Source: Oribacterium sp. (GTDB lineage: Bacteria > Bacillota_A > Clostridia > Lachnospirales > Lachnospiraceae). From it: a DNA stretch of 64,000 bases. Positions 1-7,205 of the stretch are shown here, piece by piece. How positions within the stretch are numbered: position 1 is the first letter of the stretch; every line of letters begins with the position of its first letter. The notes beneath the pieces are model-generated. The model made no database searches, was not told where the DNA came from, and saw nothing but the letters and a program-made list of their open reading frames with translations. The stretch spans positions 5,171-69,170 of the forward strand of contig SFND01000007.1 of assembly GCA_004554245.1 (NCBI GenBank), given 5' to 3'. A program made the position numbers and the translations under genes.

Positions 1-25
1 CACTCTATGATGAAAGGAGCATCCT

Positions 26-1381
26 ATGAAGCACCGTACATTTAAACTTTTCGCTTCGACTGTTGTTTTCGCGGCATTGACCTCATTCACCGCACTGGCA
101 GCTACGGCGATCAACTCCGTGAATTTCACCTTTACGATCGACGGCGACACGAACATCGCGGATGGCTACAACGAACCGACGATCGACATCAGCTCCCAGT
201 ATGGCTATGAGGTGTACGACTGCACCGTATCCGCCAGCGACACTTCCCTCGCTTCAGGTAAGAACCCGGTGAGCTATACATTGACCCTCACCGCAGACCG
301 GGGCTACTACTTCCCGAACGCGAACAGCATCCAGGTGACCGGAAACGGCATCACGGAAATCACGAAGAAAACGACGAGCGGCTGGGACGACAGTGAACTG
401 ACCATCAAGTTCAAGGCCTATCCGTATGTCCGTCTCGCGGCACCGTCCTTCGAAACAGATTTTGACAGTGTGAAGGGCAGCAAATCGAAGACCCAGTCCA
501 GCGGGCGGGACACCTCTGTAAGCATTAACAAAAACGGCGCTTCGAAGATCGAGTTCGTGGTGAGCTACGTCGATCAGGACGGCGAGTACCGGACGAAGGG
601 CGGCAGCGTCACCGGCTCCACAATCCAGGTCGGCAGCTACAACAAGCAGTACACCGGCAGTAACAAGTATAAGCAGTCCGCCTATATCCGCGGCATCGCG
701 ATCCGGGCGGCGGATGCGAAGAGCTCGAACCCGCACCTCGCGCCGAGTAAATGGGTTTACATCTCCAGCGGCATCACCGGTATCGACACCGACGAGTACT
801 TCACCGACTATGCGACCTGGTACGATGTACTCGCACGCAGCGGCGGCTCCGGCAGCACCACCTCCCCGTCGACCGGTGGAAGCGTAGGCAGCAACGGCTG
901 GCAGGTGATCAACAACTACTGGTACTACTTTAGTAACGGTCGCATGATGACCGGCTGGGTTTACGACGGCAGCAACTGGTACTACTGCAATCCGCAGAGC
1001 GGCGCGATGATGGCAGGCTGGATCCAGGATCCGACGGGGCACTGGTTCCTTCTGAATCAGGCACATGACGGCAGCTACGGACGCCTCCTGTCCGGCTGGC
1101 AGCAGGATGGCGGTCGCTGGTTCTACCTGAATCCGAACCACGACGGTACCTTCGGCGCCCTTCAGACGGGCTGGCTCAATGTAAACGGCCAGTGGTACTA
1201 TCTCAATCCGAATCATGATGGCAGCTATGGGGCCGTGATGACCGGATGGCTGAACCTGAACGGTGCGTACTACTACCTCGACCCGAACAGCGGTAACCCG
1301 CGCGGTGTGATGACGACCGGCACGAAGTACATCGACGGACGCGTCCGCGTCTTCGGATCGAACGGCGTACTGATCCGTTGA
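26..1381 (+). CDS. secreted cell-wall-binding repeat protein
   Basis: A 451-residue exported protein. Residues 1-25 form a signal peptide (basic MKHR start, hydrophobic core, cleavage probably after a TALA-like site). A middle domain (about 26-280) is not recognised. A Gly/Ser-rich linker at about 270-285 leads into a C-terminal array (about 290-440) of aromatic repeats of the form GWxxxxGxWYYLNPxxDG. These are the cell-wall-binding (choline/glucan-binding type) repeats that hold proteins non-covalently on Gram-positive envelopes. The start has an AAAGGAG box just upstream. The array implies surface display; the ligand (choline or other wall sugar) cannot be told from sequence. The role of the N-terminal domain is unknown. 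Confidence 0.85.
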   Translation: MKHRTFKLFASTVVFAALTSFTALAATAINSVNFTFTIDGDTNIADGYNEPTIDISSQYGYEVYDCTVSASDTSLASGKNPVSYTLTLTADRGYYFPNANSIQVTGNGITEITKKTTSGWDDSELTIKFKAYPYVRLAAPSFETDFDSVKGSKSKTQSSGRDTSVSINKNGASKIEFVVSYVDQDGEYRTKGGSVTGSTIQVGSYNKQYTGSNKYKQSAYIRGIAIRAADAKSSNPHLAPSKWVYISSGITGIDTDEYFTDYATWYDVLARSGGSGSTTSPSTGGSVGSNGWQVINNYWYYFSNGRMMTGWVYDGSNWYYCNPQSGAMMAGWIQDPTGHWFLLNQAHDGSYGRLLSGWQQDGGRWFYLNPNHDGTFGALQTGWLNVNGQWYYLNPNHDGSYGAVMTGWLNLNGAYYYLDPNSGNPRGVMTTGTKYIDGRVRVFGSNGVLIR

Positions 1382-1409
1382 GATCAACATATTACGGTTT
1401 ATAAGAAAA

Positions 1410-1446
1410 GGGGCTGTCGCACTATGAAATGGTGCGGCAGCTCTTT
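1410..1446 (+). terminator. hairpin after wall-binding gene, possibly the IS left end
   Basis: GGGGCTGTCGCAC pairs with GTGCGGCAGCTC around a short loop and is followed by TTTT, so it can act as a terminator. A GGGCTGTCGCA-type end with internal hairpin is also typical of IS1182-like elements, so this may be the left end of the IS remnant that follows. Confidence 0.55.
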
Positions 1447-1526
1447 TGCGTGAGCCCACCCATCGTTAGTGCATGAATGACTATAGATTATTGAGCCCAC
1501 CCTTGCTCACGCAAAATTCGCAAAAG

Positions 1527-1560
1527 AAAAGCCCTGGCTCATTAACTGAACCGGGGCTTT
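1527..1560 (+). terminator. hairpin ahead of transposase
   Basis: AAAGCCCTGG and CCGGGGCTTT form a stem just upstream of the transposase start. IS elements often carry such a hairpin to block read-through transcription into the transposase; it could equally be a simple terminator. Confidence 0.4.
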
Positions 1561-1576
1561 GGTGTAAAATGTAGTC

Positions 1577-2615
1577 ATGCAAAAACAAACATTCACACAC
1601 CGGGATTATACTCTTTATGGAGGTACGTATCAATTAAAACTTCCGATCGATGTGGACTGTATGATCAAAACAAATGATTCTGTACGACTGGTAGATCAAT
1701 TCGTTGACGAATTAAATCTGGGAGAACTTTACAAGACCTACTTTCATTCCACAAGGGAAAATCAAGTCACACCGCGTCAGATGCTGAAAATCGTGCTCTA
1801 TGCCCACATGTGCAACCTCTATTCTTCACGTCAAATCGAATCTGCCTGCAGACGCGATATCAACTTTATGTGGCTTCTTGACGGCCGCCCTGCTCCTGAT
1901 CATGCAACGATCGCCAGATTTATCTCCATTCACTTCAGTGTCTGTGCGAAAGAGATCATGGCTGAATTCAGCAACCTGCTTTTCGAACTGGGTGAAATAT
2001 CCGGACATGACATCTTTATCGATGGAACTAAGATCGAATCGGTCGCCAATAAATACACCTTTGTCTGGAAAAGATCCGTCACGAAACGCATGGCTAAACT
2101 AGGGGAATCCCTGTCTGCATTCGTCCAGTCATGCGAGGACCTTTATGGGATAAAGGTCGCCTATACAAACGAGGTGAAGATCTATCATCTAAAAAAGCTT
2201 CGTAAAAAGCTCTACGCCATCAAGGCTACAGAAGGTGTCACTTTTGTCCATGGATCAGGCAAGCGAAAGACCGGGCTTCAAAGATCGATAGAGACCCTGT
2301 AATCGTATCTCGATAAAAACAAGGAATACACCAGGCATCTGCACAACATTGGCGAGAGAAACAGTTATTCCAAAAACAGATCCCGATGCTACCTTCATGC
2401 GCATGAAGGAAGACTATATGAGAAACGGTCAGTTAAAGCCCGGCTATAATCTTCAGCATGGAGTCGACTCCGAATACATCACCTGGCTCACGGTCAGCTG
2501 GCATCCGACAGATCGCAGAACGCTGATCCCGTTCCTGACAGAAATGTATCATTTCCTTGGGTTCCGATACACGAACATCGTTGCTGACTCCGGCTATGAG
2601 AGTGAAGAGAATTAA
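1577..2615 (+). pseudogene. IS1182-family transposase, frameshifted and truncated
   Basis: The first frame (1577-2302, 241 codons) has the N-terminal IS1182 domain including a TPRQMLKIVLYAHMCNLYSSR-like helix region and the first catalytic-domain segment with DGTKIES. Homology resumes in another frame at about 2349-2615 (YSK/NGQLKPGYNLQHGVDSEY region and ADSGYESEEN). At least one frameshift lies in 2303-2348, and the C-terminal catalytic part is missing after EEN. Intact family members are about 450-550 residues. The protein is therefore inactive. Confidence 0.85.
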
Positions 2616-2640
2616 GTTTATGGGGTCAGACCCCATAAAC
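2616..2640. repeat. GGGGTCAGACCCC palindrome
   Basis: A 25-base perfect palindrome around a central A (GTTTATGGGGTCA then its mirror). It sits exactly between the truncated transposase and the pbuX remnant, i.e. at a rearrangement junction. It belongs to a dispersed family with other copies near 11.9, 23.0, 24.7, 25.5, 30.9, 32.4 and 62.1 kb. Confidence 0.85.
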
Positions 2641-2656
2641 TGCCGGTGGATATAGA

Positions 2657-3331
2657 TTACTCCTGTACCGCTTCCATGTTGGCCGGGAGGATCAGGTTCA
2701 GAATGATCGCCACGACGAAGACGACCGCGACGCAGTTCTGCGCGAAGACGGTCTGGATGATATCCGGGAAGATCGCGAAGAGGTCCTGGCACTGGGTGAA
2801 GCCGAGTCCGATACTGAGCGACAGGGCCGCGATGACGGTGTTCCGCTGTGAGAAGCCGCACTTACTGATCATCTGAAGGCCGCTGACGACGATGGTGCCG
2901 AACATCATGATGGTGCAGCCACCGAGTACAGCATCCGGAAGGGTCGCGAGAAGCGCACCGAACATCGGGAAGATCCCGGCGAGAATCATGATCACAGCGC
3001 CGGTCGCGATGGTGAAACGGTTGACGACCTTCGTCATCGCGACGAGTCCGACGTTCTGGCTGAACGAGGTGATCGGCAGGCAGCCGAAGAGCGAGGACAG
3101 CGAGCTGATGAAGCCGTCGCAGCAGATGGAGCCGGAGGTTTCCTTTTCCGTCGCATCACAACCAAGGCCAGACGCTGCCAGCGCTGAAGTATCACCGATG
3201 GTCTCTGTCGCGGACACCAGGAAGATCAGGATGGTCGAAAAGATCGCATCCGCACGGAACTCCATATGGAACGGCATCAGCTGCGGGATCGCGATGATCG
3301 AGGTGCCCGCAAGAGAAGAGAAGTCGACCAT
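2657..3331 (-). pseudogene. pbuX: xanthine/uracil permease (NCS2), C-terminal half only
   Basis: About 225 codons match the second half of NCS2 xanthine permeases: the segment after PFHMEFRADAIF, the ATETIGD motif of the substrate-binding region, and the final helices to the stop. The N-terminal half (roughly 230 residues) is absent. Homology begins at about 3331, exactly where xpt homology ends and in a different frame, so a deletion fused the two genes. It was formerly the purine uptake partner of xpt. It is not expected to transport. Confidence 0.8.
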
Positions 3332-3332
3332 G

Positions 3333-3758
3333 CTCTGCGTCCATGCTCTCGACGATGGCGAGCGACTCGAGCTGATATCCGAGGTTACGGATGATCCGTC
3401 CGCCCTGCTGGAAGCCCTTCTCAACCGCGATGCCGATGCCCTCGACCGTGCCGCCGGCCTGTGCGACGATGGACAGGAGGCCCTGCAGCGCACATCCGTT
3501 TGCGAGGAAATCGTCGATGATCAGGACATGATCCTCTGGGCTCAGGAACTTCTTCGATACGATCACCTGGTTCTTACGCTTATGGGTGAAGGACTCCACC
3601 TCTGCGGCATAGACATCGCCATCGATATTGAGGCTCTGGGACTTCTTCGCGAACACCACCGGTACATGAAAGTGGTTCGCTACGATGCAGGCAATGCCGA
3701 TGCCGGAAGCTTCGATGGTGAGAATCTTATTGATCGGCTTCCCTTCGAAACGGCGTTT
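3333..3758 (-). pseudogene. xpt: xanthine phosphoribosyltransferase fragment
   Basis: The reading frame carries Xpt residues from about position 46 (KRRFEGKPINK) to about 187 (LESLAIVESMDAE), including an intact PRPP-binding loop (VLIIDDFLANG). The first ~45 residues are missing; the frame upstream runs into unrelated sequence that overlaps the opposite-strand riboswitch. The C-terminal tail is lost at the fusion with pbuX. Xpt normally salvages xanthine to XMP. With both ends lost it is probably non-functional, although the catalytic core frame itself is undamaged, suggesting a recent event. Confidence 0.8.
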
Positions 3759-3764
3759 CGAAAG

Positions 3765-3784
3765 TTGACAGACTGTGCTATACT
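3765..3784 (+). promoter_or_regulatory. promoter of purine riboswitch
   Basis: An extended -10 (TGC then TATACT at 3779-3784) lies just upstream of the aptamer. A TTGACA at 3765-3770 is too close to serve as its -35, so the extended -10 probably dominates. It directs transcription on +, away from the xpt/pbuX remnants. Confidence 0.55.
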
Positions 3785-3790
3785 TATAAA

Positions 3791-3847
3791 GGTATAGTCT
3801 GCAAAACGGGCAGACGTTTCTACCAGGCGCCAAACAGCTTGACTACC
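3791..3847 (+). ncRNA. purine (guanine-class) riboswitch aptamer
   Basis: P1 pairs GGTA (3791-3794) with TACC (3844-3847). P2 pairs GTCTGC with GCAGAC around a 7-base loop ending in GG, as in the family. J2/3 is GTTTCTACC and J3/1 is GACTA, whose C matches guanine-type (not adenine-type) specificity. The P3 loop departs from the consensus CCGTAAA (here GCCAAACA), so the loop-loop contact may be altered. It is oriented on +, opposite to the adjacent xpt/pbuX remnants that such an RNA would normally control. Confidence 0.7.
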
Positions 3848-3869
3848 ATCACGATAGTCAGCTTTTTTT
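3836..3869 (+). terminator. riboswitch expression-platform terminator
   Basis: AGCTTGACTA (overlapping the aptamer 3' strand) pairs with TAGTCAGCT, one base bulged, followed by seven T. Pairing competes with P1 and J3/1, the expected off-switch design. No purine gene follows on +; the next gene starts at 4049. Confidence 0.75.
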
Positions 3870-4048
3870 ATGCCATTTCACACGCATGCAGAGCGTCTCG
3901 AGGGGGCTTCACGCCTCCGTAAAGAAGTGATGAATCCGAACGAAACCGCTCGCAAACAGCAGCGATACGTCTCGCGTCCGTAACGAAGCGCAGGCGGTAG
4001 TCTGAAAACCGGCATATATGAATGATTTTTATTTTTGGAGGTAATCCT

Positions 4049-5416
4049 ATGAGTATGTATGATGTCTTAATTATCGGTGCGGGCCCGGGTGGTATTTTCA
4101 CTGCCTACGAGCTGATCGAGCGCCGTCCTGATCTGAAGATCGCGATTTTCGAGCACGGTCACGAGCTCAGCCGTCGTAAGTGCCCGATCGATGGTGAAAA
4201 GATCAAATCCTGTATTCACTGTAACTGCTGCTCGATCATGAGCGGTTTCGGTGGTGCCGGTGCTTTCTCGGATGGAAAGTACAACATCACGAACGATTTC
4301 GGCGGCACGCTCTACGAGTATATCGGAAAGAAAACTGCCATCGAGCTGATGGAGTATGTCGACAAGATCAACCTCAAGTTCGGCGGCGAGGGTACGAAGC
4401 TCTACTCGACAGCCGGCACGAAGTTTAAGAAGACCTGCATGCAGCATGGTCTCCATCTCCTCGATGCCTCCGTACGTCATCTCGGCACCGACATCAACTA
4501 TGTCGTGCTCGAGCATCTCTACGATCACCTGAAGGATAAGGTCGATTTCTACTTCGACTGCTGCATCGACACCGTCGAGAAGACCGAAGAGGGCTATAAG
4601 ATCTACAGTGGTGAGCGCTCCTTCGAAGGAAAGAAGTGCGTGATTTCAGCTGGTCGAAGCGGCAGTAAGTGGATGGAGAAGGTCTGTGCGGACCTCGAGA
4701 TCCCGACGAACTCGAACCGTGTGGACCTCGGCGTACGTGTCGAGCTGCCGGCCGAGATCTTCTCAGACCTCACCGACGAGCTCTACGAGAGTAAGATCGT
4801 CTACCGTACCGAGAAGTACGAGGATAACGTCCGTACCTTCTGTATGAATCCGAAGGGTGCCGTGGTCAATGAAAACACCAACGGGATCGTCACCGTAAAC
4901 GGCCACAGCTATGAGGATCCCGCGAAGCAAACGAAGAATACGAACTTCGCCCTTCTCGTGGCGAAGCACTTCTCCGAGCCATTCAAGGATTCGAACGAAT
5001 ATGGTGAGAGTATCGCGCGTCTCAGCAACATGCTCGGCGGCGGTGTGATCGTGCAGCGCTTCGGCGATCTTATCCGTGGTAAGCGCAGTACCGAGCAGCG
5101 TATCCGGGAATCCTTCACGGTTCCGACGCTGAATGCTGCTGCCGGTGACCTGAGCCTCGTGCTTCCGAAGCGCATCCTCGACGGCATCATCGAGATGATC
5201 TACGCCCTCGATAAGGTCGCACCAGGTACTGCAAATGACGACACCCTGCTTTATGGTGTCGAGGTCAAGTTCTACAACATGGAGGTCGAGGTCGACGAGA
5301 ACCTCATGACCCGTCACGACGGACTCTACGTCATCGGGGACGGCAGTGGTATCACCCACTCCCTGTCGCACGCCTCCGCCAGTGGCGTATATGTCGCACG
5401 TCAGCTGACGAAATAA
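4049..5416 (+). CDS. FAD-dependent dehydrogenase (COG2509 type)
   Basis: A 455-residue flavoprotein. A Rossmann dinucleotide-binding motif GAGPGG lies near residue 11, and a second FAD contact (YVIGDGSGITHSLSHA) near the C-terminus. A CIHCNCCSIM cysteine cluster near residue 58 is characteristic of this uncharacterised NAD(P)/FAD oxidoreductase family. The reaction is not known. The start is set at 4049 because GGAGGT lies 6 bases upstream; an earlier in-frame ATG at 4022 would place that box inside the gene. It is preceded by the orphan riboswitch/terminator but is an unlikely purine gene. It ends with a strong terminator. Confidence 0.85.
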   Translation: MSMYDVLIIGAGPGGIFTAYELIERRPDLKIAIFEHGHELSRRKCPIDGEKIKSCIHCNCCSIMSGFGGAGAFSDGKYNITNDFGGTLYEYIGKKTAIELMEYVDKINLKFGGEGTKLYSTAGTKFKKTCMQHGLHLLDASVRHLGTDINYVVLEHLYDHLKDKVDFYFDCCIDTVEKTEEGYKIYSGERSFEGKKCVISAGRSGSKWMEKVCADLEIPTNSNRVDLGVRVELPAEIFSDLTDELYESKIVYRTEKYEDNVRTFCMNPKGAVVNENTNGIVTVNGHSYEDPAKQTKNTNFALLVAKHFSEPFKDSNEYGESIARLSNMLGGGVIVQRFGDLIRGKRSTEQRIRESFTVPTLNAAAGDLSLVLPKRILDGIIEMIYALDKVAPGTANDDTLLYGVEVKFYNMEVEVDENLMTRHDGLYVIGDGSGITHSLSHASASGVYVARQLTK

Positions 5417-5429
5417 AGAGAGCACCGGA

Positions 5430-5470
5430 CCGGCAACTGTAGTTCTTTGCTGCAGTTGCCGGTCTTTTTA
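5430..5470 (+). terminator. strong terminator
   Basis: GACCGGCAACTGTAG pairs with CTGCAGTTGCCGGTC and is followed by TTTTT, directly after the oxidoreductase stop. Confidence 0.9.
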
Positions 5471-5490
5471 CGCAACCATCTCGAATATAA

Positions 5491-5520
5491 CAGTTCAGGC
5501 AGGGGTCCTTGCCTGAACTG
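5491..5520. repeat. GTTCAGGCAGG short hairpin repeat
   Basis: CAGTTCAGGCA and TGCCTGAACTG form a perfect hairpin. The sequence AACAGTTCAGGCAGG recurs with changes at 33343, 39215 and 42131, always in intergenic DNA. Confidence 0.6.
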
Positions 5521-5633
5521 CTGTGTTTAAGCTATAGAAGACAAAAGTAAATTTCATGCAAAGCCTTGTTTATAACTTCTCTTTATGTTAATGTTTGACT
5601 TTAGTGCTTTAAATTAAAGGGAGACATGTGATT

Positions 5634-7004
5634 ATGAATCAGCATAAAAAGAGAAGCTCGTTCTCCGGCAAGATCGGTTTCGTTCTGTCGGCAGCAGGCG
5701 CTTCGGTAGGACTTGGTAATATCTGGCGATTCCCATACCTAGCGGCGAAGTATGGTGGAGGTATCTTCCTGATCGTCTACATTTTTCTCGCGATGACCTT
5801 CGGTTATACGATGATCATCGCTGAGACCGCACTCGGTCGTATGACGAAGAAGAGCCCGGTCGGTGCGTATGACAGCTTCGGAAAGTCGAAGTGGCTTTCC
5901 CTCGGTGGCTGGATCAATGCGATCATTCCGATCCTCATCGTGCCATATTACTCTGTCATCGGCGGCTGGGTCATCAAGTACCTCGCCGAGTACCTCGGCG
6001 GGCAGACACAGCTCGTCGCGCAGGACGGTTATTTCGGCGAGTTTATTTCCAACGGGCTTTCACCGGAAATCTGCTTCATCGTCTTTTCCGTCATCGTCAT
6101 CGCCATCATCTATGCCGGTGTACAGAACGGAATCGAACGTGTTTCGAAGTTTATGATGCCGATTCTCGTCGTGCTGTCCGTGATCATCGCCGTCTATTCC
6201 GTGACGAGACCAGGTGCCTTCGAGGGCGTGAAGTACTTCCTCGTACCAAATGTGAAGAACTTCTCCTGGATGACCGTCGTAACCGCGATGGGCCAGATGT
6301 TCTACTCCCTGTCGATCGCCATGGGTATCCTTGTCACCTTCGGCTCCTACATGCGGAAGGAAACCGAAATCGAAGCGGCGACCGAGCAGGTTGAGATCTT
6401 CGATACCGCGATCGCCATCATGGCGGGTCTCATGATCATCCCGGCGGTCTTTGCCTTCAGCGGCGGAGATGCCGCGACCCTTCAGGCGGGTCCGTCTCTC
6501 ATGTTCATCACGATCCCGAAGGTCTTCGCAAGTATGGGCTTCGGAACCCTGACCGGTGTGATGTTCTTCGTGCTGGTGCTCTTCGCAGCCCTCACCAGCT
6601 CCATCGCGCTGACCGAGAGTGCGGTTTCGACCTTCGAGGATGAGTTCAAGTGGAGCCGTAAGAAGTCGACGACCATCATCGGCCTCATCATCGTATCCCT
6701 CGGCACCCTGTCCGCCCTCGGCTACGGTCCACTCGCAGAGGTCACCATCATCGGCATGCAGTTCCTGGATTTCTTCGATTTCCTCACGAACACCGTCATG
6801 ATGCCGATCGCCGCGATCGCCACCTGCCTGCTCGTCTCAAGAGTGATCGGTGTAGAGAAGATCGAAGCGGAGGTCACCGCAGACGGTGCACCGTTCAAGC
6901 GGAAGAAGATCTTCGCTTTCATGATCCGCTTCCTCTGCCCGGTCTTCGCCGCCATCATCCTGATCAGCTCGATCGCAAACGCCTTCGGCTGGATCTCGAT
7001 GTAA
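5634..7004 (+). CDS. neurotransmitter:sodium symporter (NSS) family transporter
   Basis: A 456-residue polytopic membrane protein of the NSS/SNF family, which couples Na+ to uptake of an amino acid or similar solute. The diagnostic TM1 sequence GLGNIWRFPYL follows a basic cytoplasmic N-terminus (HKKRSSF) and an SAAGASVGLG Na+-site segment. About 11-12 hydrophobic helices follow, the usual size for bacterial members. The ATG at 5634 is chosen (GGGAG ends 10 bases upstream); a GTG at 5628 is the alternative. The substrate cannot be assigned. It stands alone between two terminators. Confidence 0.9.
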   Translation: MNQHKKRSSFSGKIGFVLSAAGASVGLGNIWRFPYLAAKYGGGIFLIVYIFLAMTFGYTMIIAETALGRMTKKSPVGAYDSFGKSKWLSLGGWINAIIPILIVPYYSVIGGWVIKYLAEYLGGQTQLVAQDGYFGEFISNGLSPEICFIVFSVIVIAIIYAGVQNGIERVSKFMMPILVVLSVIIAVYSVTRPGAFEGVKYFLVPNVKNFSWMTVVTAMGQMFYSLSIAMGILVTFGSYMRKETEIEAATEQVEIFDTAIAIMAGLMIIPAVFAFSGGDAATLQAGPSLMFITIPKVFASMGFGTLTGVMFFVLVLFAALTSSIALTESAVSTFEDEFKWSRKKSTTIIGLIIVSLGTLSALGYGPLAEVTIIGMQFLDFFDFLTNTVMMPIAAIATCLLVSRVIGVEKIEAEVTADGAPFKRKKIFAFMIRFLCPVFAAIILISSIANAFGWISM

Positions 7005-7024
7005 GATTTTACCTCGTAACGATT

Positions 7025-7056
7025 AAAAAGCTGACGCTTCTGCGCCAGCTTTTTTT
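7025..7056 (+). terminator. terminator after NSS symporter
   Basis: AAAAAGCTG pairs with CAGCTTTTTTT around a GACGCTTCTGCGC core; a T-run follows. Confidence 0.9.
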
Positions 7057-7134
7057 GTTCACGGATCCGATTCCGGCCACCTGTCTGAACTCTAATAAAC
7101 CTCCATCTGATTTGGTATAAAATTCACAAATTTC

Positions 7135-7163
7135 TTGTATTAGGCTTTAATTTTTAGTAGAAT
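7135..7163 (+). promoter_or_regulatory. sigma-A promoter for EF-G paralogue
   Basis: TTGTAT (7135-7140), 17-base spacer, TAGAAT (7158-7163), in an AT-rich stretch about 40 bases before the start codon. Confidence 0.6.
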
Positions 7164-7205
7164 ACTAACTAATGAATACTTCGTATGCACAGGAGGGAAA
7201 GACTT

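Larger units (their letters stand above)
1410..2615 (+). mobile_element. IS1182-family insertion sequence, decayed remnant
   Basis: The region contains a broken IS1182-type transposase and a plausible left-end hairpin. No right end is visible: homology stops at about 2615, directly against a GGGGTCAGACCCC palindrome. The base composition is clearly more AT-rich than the flanking genes, consistent with acquisition by transfer. The short TTTTGCGTGAGC/GCTCACGCAAAA inverted pair and two GAGCCCACCC copies between 1446 and 1516 are probably non-coding parts of the element. The element can no longer move by itself. Confidence 0.7.

Noticed and set aside
254..1459. 401-codon frame on - over the wall-binding protein
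   Set aside because: Antisense shadow with biased composition; the + gene has a signal peptide, repeats and a ribosome site.
3192..3332. Xpt frame continuing past 3333 as a longer functional protein
   Set aside because: The last 47 codons are out-of-frame pbuX sequence, not an Xpt C-terminus.
2892..3797. 301-codon frame on + over the xpt/pbuX remnants
   Set aside because: Opposite strand of recognisable Xpt and PbuX sequence; no family features of its own.
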